The notes under the pieces were generated by a model. It saw only the letters and a list, made by a program, of their open reading frames with translations. It was not told the DNA's origin and did not search any database. Below, in pieces: positions 51,919-60,545 of a stretch of 64,000 bases of DNA. Numbering within the stretch: the first letter of the stretch is position 1; every line of letters starts with the position of its first letter. Origin of the DNA: Saccharothrix carnea (GTDB lineage: Bacteria > Actinomycetota > Actinomycetes > Mycobacteriales > Pseudonocardiaceae); contig NZ_PYAX01000025.1 in the NCBI RefSeq assembly GCF_003014735.1, positions 21,622 to 85,621 on the forward strand, written 5' to 3'. Both the position numbers and the translations under genes were made by a program.

Positions 51919-51932
51919 TGGGAGCGCTCCCA
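51919..51932. promoter_or_regulatory. Perfect CebR-type operator
   Basis: TGGGAGCGCTCCCA is identical to the CebR consensus box of Streptomyces and lies 27 bp upstream of the sugar dehydrogenase ATG. No LacI-type repressor gene is present in this window, so it would be controlled in trans. Confidence 0.75.
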
Positions 51933-52140
51933 ACGTAGCGTGACTGCCCAGTGACTTCCAGCCGCCGTCCTGGCGTCTTCTCTGCGGGCGAAGGAGTCCG
52001 GACGTCCACGGTCCGGACCGTCGCGCAGTGCGTGTGACCGGGTGTTCGGCGTCGTCCCCGACCAGCGGACACCGAGGTCGTGCACGACGCCGTGATGCCG
52101 GGGATCGGCACCGCGCCACTGTTGTTGGTGCGGGTGGCGT

Positions 52141-54078
52141 GAGGGCCGCGGGGGCATCGGGCAGTGGGTGGGGTCGACAGCCGGGTGCCGGAGGGCCCAG
52201 TCGGATCGGCGCGCGGTGGAGGTCCAGGAGCCGGTCGGCGGTGTGCGCGGTGTGCAGGTAGAAGTCCACCACGCGGTGCAACGCCGCTGCCCGCTCGTCC
52301 TCAGGCAGCAGGTGCTCGGCGGCGTGGGCGCGGATCAGGTCGTGCATCCGGTAACGACCCTGGGCGTTCGACGTGGTCAACGACGCACGTTCCAGTCCTC
52401 GGAGCACCGTCGTGGTTCGGTCCGGGGGTAGCCCGGTGAGTGCGGCGGCGGAAGGAAGGCTGATGTCGGGGCCTGGGGCTATGCCCAACAGGGTGAACGC
52501 GACGGCCTGGTCCGAAGTGAGCGTGCGGCGCGACCAGGACAGGACGGTGGGTAGGCTGGCCGCGGGTTCGTCGTCGTCCAGCGCGTCGAGGCCCAGGCCT
52601 CGCAGTTCGGCGGCGAGTGCGGGCAGCCGCAGGTCGGGGCGAGTGTGGGCGCGGCCGGCCACGATACCCAGCGCCAACGGGAATCCGCCGCACAGGCTGA
52701 TCAGCTCGTCGACCGCCGGCCGTTCGGCGTCGACCCGCGTTCTGCCGAGCCGGGCGGCCAGCAGGAGACGGGCCTCGCCGGTGGAGAGCACGTCGAGTTG
52801 CAGGTGGTGGGCTCCGTGGCCGGTGACCAGGCCCGCGAGTCGGTTCCGGCTGGTCACGACGACCACGCACGCCTCACCGCCGGGCAGCAGCGGGACCACC
52901 TGGTCGGTGTCGATGGCGTTGTCCAGCACCACGAGCACGCGCTTGTCCGCGGTCAGGCTGCGGAACAGCGCGGACCGATCGCGCACGTCAGGCGGGACCG
53001 CGGCCGGCTCGACGCCCAGGGCGGTGAGAAACCCGTGCAGTGCCGCGGCGGGTGCCAGCGGCACGCCGTCCGGGCTGAACGCGCCCAGGTCCACGAACAG
53101 TTGGCCGTCCGGGAACCGGTCGAGGTGGCGGTACGCCCATCGCAGGCTCAGCCAGGTCTTGCCGAAGCCACCCGCGCCGGTGATGGTCGCGATCGTCGTC
53201 GCACCGCTGGGTCGTGCGGCGTCGACAAGGCCGTCCAGGCGGCGAAGCTCCTCGTGGCGGCCGACGAACGCGGCGGGGGCGGCGCGCAACTGACGGGGCA
53301 CCACCGCTTCGGTGTCCGGCGGCCCGGGGGCGAGGGCGGTGTCGACGGCGAGGACCTGCTGGTGCAGCCGCTGCAGCGCGGTGCCGGGTTCGACGCCCAG
53401 CTCCTCGATCAACCGCGCGCGGGTTAGTCGGTAGTGCTCCAAGGCGTCGTTGGTGCGCCCCGCTGCATGCAGTGCCAGCAGGTATTGGCCCGCCACCCTC
53501 TCGTCCAACGGGTGCTGGGCGGTCCGCGCGGCCAGTTCGGCCACCAGCCCTCCGCTTTCCCCGGTGCTCAACCGGGCGTCGACCAGGTCGTGTTGTACGG
53601 CCAGCCGTTGCTGTTCGAGCCGGTCGCGTTCGGCCTGCGCCCACTCACCGTGCACGCCGGTCAGCGCCTCGCCGCGCCACAGCTCCAACGCCTTGGTCAA
53701 CGTCCTCACTACTTGGACGTCGTCGTCGCGGGCCCGGGCGCACAGGTCTCGGAACCGGTGGAGATCAACCACGGGTTCGGAGGTCTCGGCCACCAGGGCG
53801 TATCCCCCCGACCGGCGGATGATCGCCACCTCGTCCGCGCCGGCCAGTGCCCGCCGCAGCCGGGAGATGTAACCGTGCAGCGTCGCCCGTGCCCTTGGTG
53901 CCGCCGCCGCACCCCAGACACGTTCGACCAGCCGGTCCACCGGCACCACGCGGCCCGCGTCGGCCGCCAGCGCGGCCAGCACGCACCGCTGCCTGGGCGT
54001 GCCCAGGCTCACCGGCCGCCCGCCGACCTCCGCGCCCACTTCCCCCAGCAGACGCACGACCACTGCCACGCCGACCAC
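52141..54078 (-). pseudogene. Truncated AfsR/SARP paralogue without TPR domain
   Basis: Residues 1-646 of a frame starting at GTG 54078 (GTG 54069 is also possible) align throughout with the 29.5-32.3 kb SARP: winged HTH, BTAD, and NB-ARC with P-loop GAGGFGKTWLSLRW. Similarity ends at 'PHPLPDAPAAL' (52141), just where the other protein enters its TPR array. The frame has no stop there but runs through 83 unrelated residues and in frame into the sugar dehydrogenase (ending 50650). A deletion of the TPR-coding part is the simplest reading. DNA-binding and ATPase modules look intact, so a functional short regulator remains possible. Confidence 0.75.
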
Positions 54079-54273
54079 CCTGCCACCGATACCGCATCGG
54101 TCACCGGCATAGCACCCAGAGCAACGCCATGCAGAAATCCTGCCAGCGATTCACACGACCGGGTCCCGACGCTTGAGGGGGTCGGCGGTCGCCCCGCCGC
54201 CCCCGGGCCCGAAGCGAAGAAGAGCTCAGGCCCGTTGCACCTCACCGCACCGCGGATAGACCGAGGAGAGAAC

Positions 54274-54666
54274 ATGAATCGGTTTCGGAGCACTCTCGCG
54301 GCCCTGGGCCTGGCAATGATCGCCCTGACCTCACCGGCGGCCGCGCAGACCCAGTCGCCGGGTGCCGTGGAGCCGCTGGCCTTCGCCGACTGCCCGTCCG
54401 GCTACTTCTGCGTCTGGGAACACGCGGACGGAACCGGCCACTGGGCCAGGTTCCGGACGGGGTCGTCTGACCTGACCGTGCCGATCGGCGGTTTCGTCTT
54501 CAACGACGAGATCTCGTCCGTGTGGAACCGGACCAGCCGGATCTGGTGCCTCTACGAGAACATCGACTACGGACCCCCTGCCTTGCGGATCGCGGTCAAC
54601 TGGAGGGGACCGCTCGGCCCGCGCTACGACTTCAACGACAAGGTCAGCTCCTTGAAGCCCTGCTAG
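54274..54666 (+). CDS. Secreted protease inhibitor, family I36 type
   Basis: The 130-residue protein has a signal peptide (about 1-24, SPAAAQ) and the I36/beta-gamma-crystallin-like pattern DCPSGYFCVWEHADGTG, then LYENIDYG and NDKVSSLKPC. I36 proteins include the Streptomyces metalloprotease inhibitor SMI. Three Cys after processing suggest at least one disulfide. CGAGGAGAG precedes the ATG. It lies convergent to, and next to, a double protease gene; inhibition of that enzyme is an attractive but untested idea. Confidence 0.8.
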   Translation: MNRFRSTLAALGLAMIALTSPAAAQTQSPGAVEPLAFADCPSGYFCVWEHADGTGHWARFRTGSSDLTVPIGGFVFNDEISSVWNRTSRIWCLYENIDYGPPALRIAVNWRGPLGPRYDFNDKVSSLKPC

Positions 54667-54685
54667 TAGGACGAGACCTCACGCG

Positions 54686-54721
54686 CCGGTCAGGCCACCG
54701 GAGATCCGGCGGCCTGACCGG
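54686..54721. terminator. Bidirectional hairpin between inhibitor and protease genes
   Basis: 16-bp arms (54686-54701 and 54706-54721) pair with a single mismatch around a 4-nt loop, between convergent genes. Confidence 0.7.
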
Positions 54722-54827
54722 GCTCGGTCTCGTACCGGTCAGTCGACTTGCGGTCGAACGTCCTGTCGTGCCGCGTAGTGGGCGTTCGCTTGTTCCGCGA
54801 TCATCGCAGGATCGGTCGGTCTCCCCA

Positions 54828-57665
54828 TCAGTAGGGGAATACGAACCAGTAGAACGACTGGCTCACGCTCGCCCCCGCGCTGTCGGTGGCCGTGACCCGC
54901 GGGTTGTAGTTGGCCCACGTGGTCGGGGTTCCGCTGATCAGACCGGTCGACGTGTTCACGCTCAGTCCGGCGGGCAGACCGGTCGCGGAGAAGCGGTACC
55001 CACCGCTGCCGCCCTCGGCGACGAGCTGCAGGGTCACCGCACGACCCTTGACGCTGGTCTGGGTGCCCGGGTTGGTCAGCGACAGATCTGTCGGGCCGGG
55101 ATTGCCGGTGGTGACCGTCAGGCTGTACTTGACGGTCCTGGACTCGGTGCCCTTGGTGCCGGTGACGGTGATCTCGTAAGTACCGACCGGGGTGGACGAC
55201 GTGGTGCCGATCGTCAGCCTGGAGCCGCTGCCCACAGCGATCTTGCCCGGGTTGAACGACGCGGTGGCACCGGAGGGCAGGCCGCTGGCCGAGAGCGTGA
55301 TGTCCCCGGTCGGCGGGTTGGTGGAACCGATCTCCTGGTTGGCCCAGTCGCCGAGCACACCGTGCATCCTGGCGTGCGCCTGGTAGTAGGCGCAGTCCGT
55401 GCGCAGCCAGGAGAAGACGCCGTAGATCTTGCCGTTGTGCAGGTACGGGCCGCCGGAGTCGCCCTGGCACAGCGACGGTCCACCGCTGCTGTAGCCGTTG
55501 CAGAACATGTACCGGGCATCGAAGTGACCGGCGATGTCGCGGCAGTTCTGGTCCTCCGCCACCGGCAGGACCGCCTCGTACAGCTTGGTGTTGCGGTTGG
55601 CGTCGTTCGCGTCCGACTTGCCGTAGCCGACCGCGGTTCCTCGCGTGCCGACCGGCAACGAGTCGGTGGACCTGGCGATCGGCGGGTAGGCCATGCCCGC
55701 CGGGGTGGGGATGTCGGTCGTCGTCGTGATGATCGCGACGTCGAAGCCGGTCCGCCAGCCGTCGGACGGGTTGTAGCTCGGGTGGGCCTTGTACTCGGCG
55801 ATCTCGATCCGGGTGCCGGTGTCGGTGTTCGCCAGGTCGTCGCGGCCGTAGATCAGGTACTTCGGGTCGCCCTGGGAGAACTTGCAGTGCGCCGCGATGA
55901 GGACCTTCCGCGGGGCCACGACGGAGCCGGTGCAGGACTGCTCCTGCGGGCGCACGCCGCCGGTGCGGTGCTGCGAGATGATGAACGGGTACTCGGCCAC
56001 CGTGGTCGGCGTGCCACCGACCACGGCGACGCCGGATTCGCCGTCTGCTTGGAAGGCGCTGGTGGCGCTGATCGTCGTGGTCACCGACGAACCCTGCGCG
56101 ACGGAGCCGCCGGCCGGGTCGGCGGTCAGGGTGAAGCTGCCCGGTGGTACCTCGCCGTTGACCTTCAGCGACACGTTCGCGGTGCGGGTGGCATCGGTGC
56201 CGGTACCGGTGACGGTGAGGTTGTAGGTGCCCGGGGTGACCGAGGCGCCCACGCTCAGCGACAGCCTGGACGAGCCGCCCGCGGTCACCGAGGACGGGTC
56301 GAACGACGCGGTCACGCCCGCGGGTTGGCCGCTCGCCGACAGCCGCACGTTCTGCGCCGCCCCTCGGGTGACCGCAGTGGAGATCGTGGTGCCGGCCGAC
56401 TGGCCCGGGTCGGCGCTGACCGAGGACGGGCTGGCCGAGATGGAGAAGTCGTTGCCCGGCTGGGGATTGCCCGCGGGCAGGTGCAGCAACCGGTTGGGGG
56501 TGCCCGTCCGGATGTTGGTCATCTTGCCGGTGGTGGCGTTGTCGACGACCCACTTCTTCAGGTCGGCGGGCGTCGAGGACGGCGCCTCCGACAGGCGCAG
56601 CGCCAGGGTGCCCGCCACGTGCGGGGCGGCCATCGACGTGCCGGACAGCTGCCCGTAGGAGGAGTCCGACTGGTGGAAGGACGAGTCGATGCCGCTGCCC
56701 GGTGCGAACAGGTCCATGCACGCGCCGTCGTTGGAGTCGCCCGCGCGCGCGTCGCTGCTCGTCGCGTTGCCCGTGCGGACGCCGGTCTCGACCCGGGGAC
56801 CCGGACCGTGGTCGCACGAGTTGCCGCCGTTGTTCCCGGTGATCAGTGCCCACTGCACGCCGGCGGCGATGGAGCCCTTGATCGCGTCGACGGCGATGGA
56901 CGGGTTGTCCGTGTACACGCTCAGGTTCGCCACGGCGGGCTTGATCGCGTTCCGGGCGAGCCACTCGGCGGCGACGACGACGTCGCTGTCCTTGCCGCGC
57001 CCGTTGCAGTCGAGGATGCGCACCGAGTGCAGGGTGACCTTCTTCGCCACGCCGCGCGTCTCACCGCCCGTGATGCCCGCGACGTGCGTGCCGTGCCCGT
57101 TGCAGTCGTTGCCGTTGTCGGCCGGGACGATGAAGTCCGCGGCGAACTTCGCCCGGCCGTCGAACTCCTGGTGCGAGTAGCGGATGCCGGTGTCCACGAT
57201 GTACACGTTGACGCCTTGGCCGCCGTGGCTGGGGTAGGTGTACTTCCTGTCCAGTGGGCGGTCGCGCTGGTCGACGCGGTCCAGGCCCCAGTTCACCGGG
57301 TTGTCCTGGGTGTCGCCCGCGCGCGACGTGCCCGACTGGATGACGGACTCGACGGCGGGGTGCGCCGCGAGACGTCGCGCCTGCTGCTCGCCGAGGTTGT
57401 CGACCACGTAGCCGCGCATGACCTGGGTGAGCACGTGCTCCGCGCGGCCGCCGTACTGGCTGACGAGGGAGTCGACGGTCCGGGCGACGCCGGAGGTGGC
57501 GACCGCCGCGTCCTTGAGCTTGACGACGTAGTTGCCGGGGACCGGGTTCTCGGCCCCGCCTCGGACCACGCCCTCCGGTGCCGTGGCGTGGGCCGGCGAG
57601 GCGAGCCCACCGGCCATGACTGCTGCCAGCGCGAGCGCCAGCAGGGTTTTCGATGTGCAGGGCAT
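54828..57665 (-). CDS. Secreted subtilisin-trypsin double protease
   Basis: The 945-residue preproprotein has a signal peptide (about 1-27) and an I9-type propeptide (YVVKLKDAAV to about 110). The subtilisin S8A domain (about 120-400) has Asp in VDTGIRYSH, His in NGHGTHVAG and Ser in GTSMAAPHVAG. Ig-like domains follow (about 415-560). A complete trypsin S1 domain (about 565-800) carries His in LIAAHCKF, Asp in GFDVAII and Ser in CQGDSGGP. Two more Ig-like domains end the protein. Both catalytic triads are complete, so the chain should carry two independent proteolytic activities. AAGGAG precedes the ATG. The neighbour is a putative inhibitor. Confidence 0.92.
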   Translation of the reverse strand: MPCTSKTLLALALAAVMAGGLASPAHATAPEGVVRGGAENPVPGNYVVKLKDAAVATSGVARTVDSLVSQYGGRAEHVLTQVMRGYVVDNLGEQQARRLAAHPAVESVIQSGTSRAGDTQDNPVNWGLDRVDQRDRPLDRKYTYPSHGGQGVNVYIVDTGIRYSHQEFDGRAKFAADFIVPADNGNDCNGHGTHVAGITGGETRGVAKKVTLHSVRILDCNGRGKDSDVVVAAEWLARNAIKPAVANLSVYTDNPSIAVDAIKGSIAAGVQWALITGNNGGNSCDHGPGPRVETGVRTGNATSSDARAGDSNDGACMDLFAPGSGIDSSFHQSDSSYGQLSGTSMAAPHVAGTLALRLSEAPSSTPADLKKWVVDNATTGKMTNIRTGTPNRLLHLPAGNPQPGNDFSISASPSSVSADPGQSAGTTISTAVTRGAAQNVRLSASGQPAGVTASFDPSSVTAGGSSRLSLSVGASVTPGTYNLTVTGTGTDATRTANVSLKVNGEVPPGSFTLTADPAGGSVAQGSSVTTTISATSAFQADGESGVAVVGGTPTTVAEYPFIISQHRTGGVRPQEQSCTGSVVAPRKVLIAAHCKFSQGDPKYLIYGRDDLANTDTGTRIEIAEYKAHPSYNPSDGWRTGFDVAIITTTTDIPTPAGMAYPPIARSTDSLPVGTRGTAVGYGKSDANDANRNTKLYEAVLPVAEDQNCRDIAGHFDARYMFCNGYSSGGPSLCQGDSGGPYLHNGKIYGVFSWLRTDCAYYQAHARMHGVLGDWANQEIGSTNPPTGDITLSASGLPSGATASFNPGKIAVGSGSRLTIGTTSSTPVGTYEITVTGTKGTESRTVKYSLTVTTGNPGPTDLSLTNPGTQTSVKGRAVTLQLVAEGGSGGYRFSATGLPAGLSVNTSTGLISGTPTTWANYNPRVTATDSAGASVSQSFYWFVFPY

Positions 57666-57821
57666 TGAATTACTCCTTTATGTGCGGAGCTTTCAACACC
57701 GGAAATTAGTCCAGCTCCTCCCGGAGCAGAAGTGATCTGTTGACGGTCGACACCACTGTTTGGTTCGCCGTGATAGACGCAGGTCAGGGGTGGTTTCGAG
57801 AAACAGTTCTTCCCATGTTCG

Positions 57822-58724
57822 TCAGGACTCCCAGCGCACGCCGATCGTGCCTGGACGCACTGTCGAAGCGACGAGAGACGTCGTGCCGGCGACACCCAGC
57901 CACAAATCTTCGATGTATTTCTCCGGTCCGCGCAGGCCTGGTCGGTCGTACCGGCGCAGCCTGCCCGGCGGCGGACCGCTGAAGCGCAGCGTGGCGGTGT
58001 ACAACCCGACCGGTCGCGGGAACCGGCGGTAGTAGTGGTCCAGCGGCTGCCGGGTCGGGAGTCGCACCTCGTACTCGATCACGGTGTGCTCACCCCGGCC
58101 GAGCGGCCGATCGAACAGGAACTCGGCCACGAGCGCCCGGTTGGTGGCGTCACCGCGCACCCGGCCGACGCGGGCGTGGGCCACCCCGACCAGTTCCGGG
58201 GCCGGGTACGCCGGGTCGTCGACCTCGTGGCACACGACGTGCCGGTCCACGCGTTCGGCGGCGGCCCGCAGCACCAACCGGGTCCGCTGCCTGCGTTCAC
58301 CGGTGTTCTCGTCGATGCTGAGCGAGTCGCTGATGCCGAGGAACTCCAACTCCCCGTCGGGCACGGTCCCGAGCCCGGCCAGCAGGCTGCCGCAGGACGG
58401 CCACAACGCCCGCCGGGACAGCGTGCCCGGTGAGCGCCCCGACGTCCCCCCTCGCGGGCGCCGCCCGCCGAGCAACGCGACCAGCGACGCCGCCGGCAGC
58501 CCCAGGACCTGCTCCAACCGGCTGAGGGCTGCGAGTGACTCGGCCCGTTCCGGACGACTGCGGCCGGTGCGCCAGTAGGAGATCGCCGTGCGGCTGATGG
58601 TCACGCCACCTTCCGCGAGTCGGCTGCGCAGCCGTTCCAGCGTCAGCCCGGAGGCCTCGATCGCGGCGTCGAGCGCCACCTCGAACGGGCCGGTCCGCAG
58701 CAACTGCCTCAGTTCCCGGTTCAC
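57822..58724 (-). CDS. XRE-type HTH regulator with unknown C-terminal domain
   Basis: The 300-residue protein starts at GTG 58724 with a GGGGG stretch upstream. Residues about 20-85 form a helix-turn-helix (LTLERLRSRLAEGGVTISRT, AISYWRTGRSRPERAESLAAL). The C-terminal 200 residues (FLGISDSLSID, RHVVCHEVDDPAYPAPELV, HTVIEYEVRLPT) form a beta-rich domain without a recognised name. The gene is divergent from a TrmB/LuxR-type regulator. The long open frame upstream of the GTG is the shadow of that gene. Confidence 0.7.
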   Translation of the reverse strand: MNRELRQLLRTGPFEVALDAAIEASGLTLERLRSRLAEGGVTISRTAISYWRTGRSRPERAESLAALSRLEQVLGLPAASLVALLGGRRPRGGTSGRSPGTLSRRALWPSCGSLLAGLGTVPDGELEFLGISDSLSIDENTGERRQRTRLVLRAAAERVDRHVVCHEVDDPAYPAPELVGVAHARVGRVRGDATNRALVAEFLFDRPLGRGEHTVIEYEVRLPTRQPLDHYYRRFPRPVGLYTATLRFSGPPPGRLRRYDRPGLRGPEKYIEDLWLGVAGTTSLVASTVRPGTIGVRWES

Positions 58725-58838
58725 GTCGCCCCCGGTTGCGTCCTCATCGCTCGAAATGTGAACCGTATACGCAGAACCGTCCCGGCGAGAAGGGCAGAAG
58801 TGGCCAGTGGCCGGCATTGGCCGGCCTAGGGTGAGGTG

Positions 58839-59804
58839 ATGGACGAGTTCGACCCCGGATTCCTCGAACCGATCGGCCTCGGCGTCCCCGAAGGCGCCCT
58901 CTACCTGTGGCTGCTGCGCCGGCCCCGCGCCGACAGGAGCGAGCTCACCGCCGCGCTCGGGATGACCGCGGGCAGCCTGTCCCGGGCCATCGGGAACCTG
59001 GTCGAGGCGGGCTTGGCGACCCGGCTGCCGGGACGTCCGGTCCGCTACGTGCCCGCACCGCCGCAGGTCGCCCTGGACGCCCTCACCACGCGCCGCGCCG
59101 AGCAGCTCGACCGCCTCCGCGGGGTGACGCGCGACCTCGCGGCGAGGTACGAAGAGGCGCCGCGCGGTGGGTCGGGCGACCTGGTCGAGCTGATCGAGGG
59201 CGGGCCCGCGGTGTGCCACCACATCGCTCAGATCCAACTGGCCGCCCGCCAGGAGGTGCTGCTCATCGATTGCCCGCCGTACCTGGGCGGCGTGCCGGAG
59301 CGCAACGTGGAGGAGCTGCAAGGCCTGCGGCGCGGAGTGGTCTACCACACGATCTACCACATGCCGATGCTCCACGACCGGGCGCGGCTGGCCGAGATCA
59401 GCACCTACATCGAGGCGGGCGAGGACGCCCGCACGCTTCCCGGCGTGCACATGAAGATGATGATCGCCGATCGCCGGGTGGCACTGATCCCGCTCAGCTT
59501 CGAGATGTCGGAGACGGGGTCGCGGATCCTGGTGCACCGCTCTCCCCTCCTCGACGCGCTCATCGCCTGCTTCGACATGCTGTGGGAACGCGCGGCGCCG
59601 ATCGGCGCCGCGCTGCGCGGCGGGCACCGCGACAAGGAGTTGTTGACGCTGCTCGCCTCCGGCATGAAGGACGCGGCGATCATGCGCTCCCTCGGGATCA
59701 CCCAACGCACCATGACCCGGCGGATGTCCGCCCTGCTCGAAGAACTCGGCGCGGCCACCCGCCTCCAAGCCGGGCTCCAGGCCAACCGGCGCGGACTGGT
59801 GTGA
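58839..59804 (+). CDS. TrmB-like / LuxR-type transcriptional regulator
   Basis: The 321-residue protein has an N-terminal winged HTH (about 10-65; DRSELTAALGMTAGSLSRAI), a coiled segment (about 75-105), a phospholipase-D-like effector region (HTIYHMPMLHDRARLAEI), and a C-terminal LuxR-like HTH (about 265-310; LLTLLASGMKDAAIMRSLG, ITQRTMTRRMSALLEEL). Such double-HTH regulators are frequent in actinomycetes. Its target is unknown. It starts at ATG 58839, divergent from the XRE-type gene. Confidence 0.75.
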   Translation: MDEFDPGFLEPIGLGVPEGALYLWLLRRPRADRSELTAALGMTAGSLSRAIGNLVEAGLATRLPGRPVRYVPAPPQVALDALTTRRAEQLDRLRGVTRDLAARYEEAPRGGSGDLVELIEGGPAVCHHIAQIQLAARQEVLLIDCPPYLGGVPERNVEELQGLRRGVVYHTIYHMPMLHDRARLAEISTYIEAGEDARTLPGVHMKMMIADRRVALIPLSFEMSETGSRILVHRSPLLDALIACFDMLWERAAPIGAALRGGHRDKELLTLLASGMKDAAIMRSLGITQRTMTRRMSALLEELGAATRLQAGLQANRRGLV

Positions 59805-59822
59805 GGTCGCCCCTACTCTCCG

Positions 59823-59955
59823 CCCGAGAACCCCCACTACCTCAAGCAGGGGGAGCTCTCCCACTACTACGCCTTCCGCGAGCTCTACCACCGCCGCAAG
59901 CTGCAGCGGGTCGGTGACCGCTGGTCGTTCACCGGCGCCAAGATCACCATGCCCC
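59823..59955 (+). pseudogene. Remnant of a ferritin-like (iminophenyl-pyruvate dimer synthase-type) gene
   Basis: A plus-strand frame without start reads 'PENPHYLKQGELSHYYAFRE', then LYHRRKLQRVGDRWSFTGAKI, before running into unrelated sequence. This looks like the conserved 'ELAHYYRFxEIYxGRxL....G..FTG' part of ferritin-like proteins related to VioB. Only about 45 residues remain. Confidence 0.45.
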
Positions 59956-60007
59956 CGCTCCGGCCGCTCGACTCGGGATCCGTTGGGTGCCATGCCGGAC
60001 ATGCGTC

Positions 60008-60036
60008 GGGCCCGCCGGTTGAGTACCGGCGGGCCC
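60008..60036 (-). terminator. Hairpin terminator after the GlsB-like gene
   Basis: Perfect 12-bp arms (60008-60019 and 60025-60036) with a 5-nt loop lie 21 bp beyond the stop codon of the minus-strand gene. Confidence 0.75.
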
Positions 60037-60057
60037 TTGCGCTGTGGTGCTGTCGTG

Positions 60058-60330
60058 TCAGCTGTGTGCGCGGTGGCCCCGCTTGGTGACGACGTGGTAG
60101 ATGCCGAGCACGATCAGCGAGCCGAGGATGGCCAGCAGCCAGGTGCTCAGGTCGAAGAAGCTGCCGATGTCGGAGCCGAAGATGGCGCGGCCGATGAAGC
60201 CGCCGATGATGGCGCCGACGATGCCGAGCAGCATCGTGATGATGATGCCGCCGGGGTCCTTGCCGGGCATGATGGCCTTGGCGATGGCGCCGGCGATGAG
60301 ACCCAGAACGATCCAACCCAGGATGCCCAC
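60058..60330 (-). CDS. GlsB/YeaQ/YmgE-family small membrane protein
   Basis: The 90-residue protein has three hydrophobic segments with the family pattern 'GLIAGAIAKAIMPGKDPGG' then LGIVGAIIGGFIGRAIFG and a C-terminal helix LLAILGSLIVLGIY. The family (transglycosylase-associated or stress-response membrane proteins) has no defined biochemical function. It is a single-gene unit followed by a strong terminator. Confidence 0.9.
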   Translation of the reverse strand: MGILGWIVLGLIAGAIAKAIMPGKDPGGIIITMLLGIVGAIIGGFIGRAIFGSDIGSFFDLSTWLLAILGSLIVLGIYHVVTKRGHRAHS

Positions 60331-60545
60331 GGTGCTTCCTTATCCTCGTGTCACGCCGACTCCTGCGGCGCGGCGTGATCGTTACAGGCACTGGGTTGCC
60401 CAACTCGCATCGATTTCACACCTACGGCGAGTTCCTCGGTGGAGCGATACGTCGACGATGAGCGGAATCACCACCTAACCTCGGTGCGGGTCTGCACTTC
60501 GGCCACTCCCACCGGCGGGGCGGGAGTGGCCGCGTCGACCATCGG

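Noticed and set aside
54522..57668. 1048-codon plus-strand open frame opposite the double protease
   Set aside because: Composition (Val/Arg/Gly-rich, no domains) is typical of an antisense shadow in high-GC DNA; the minus strand encodes two complete protease domains.
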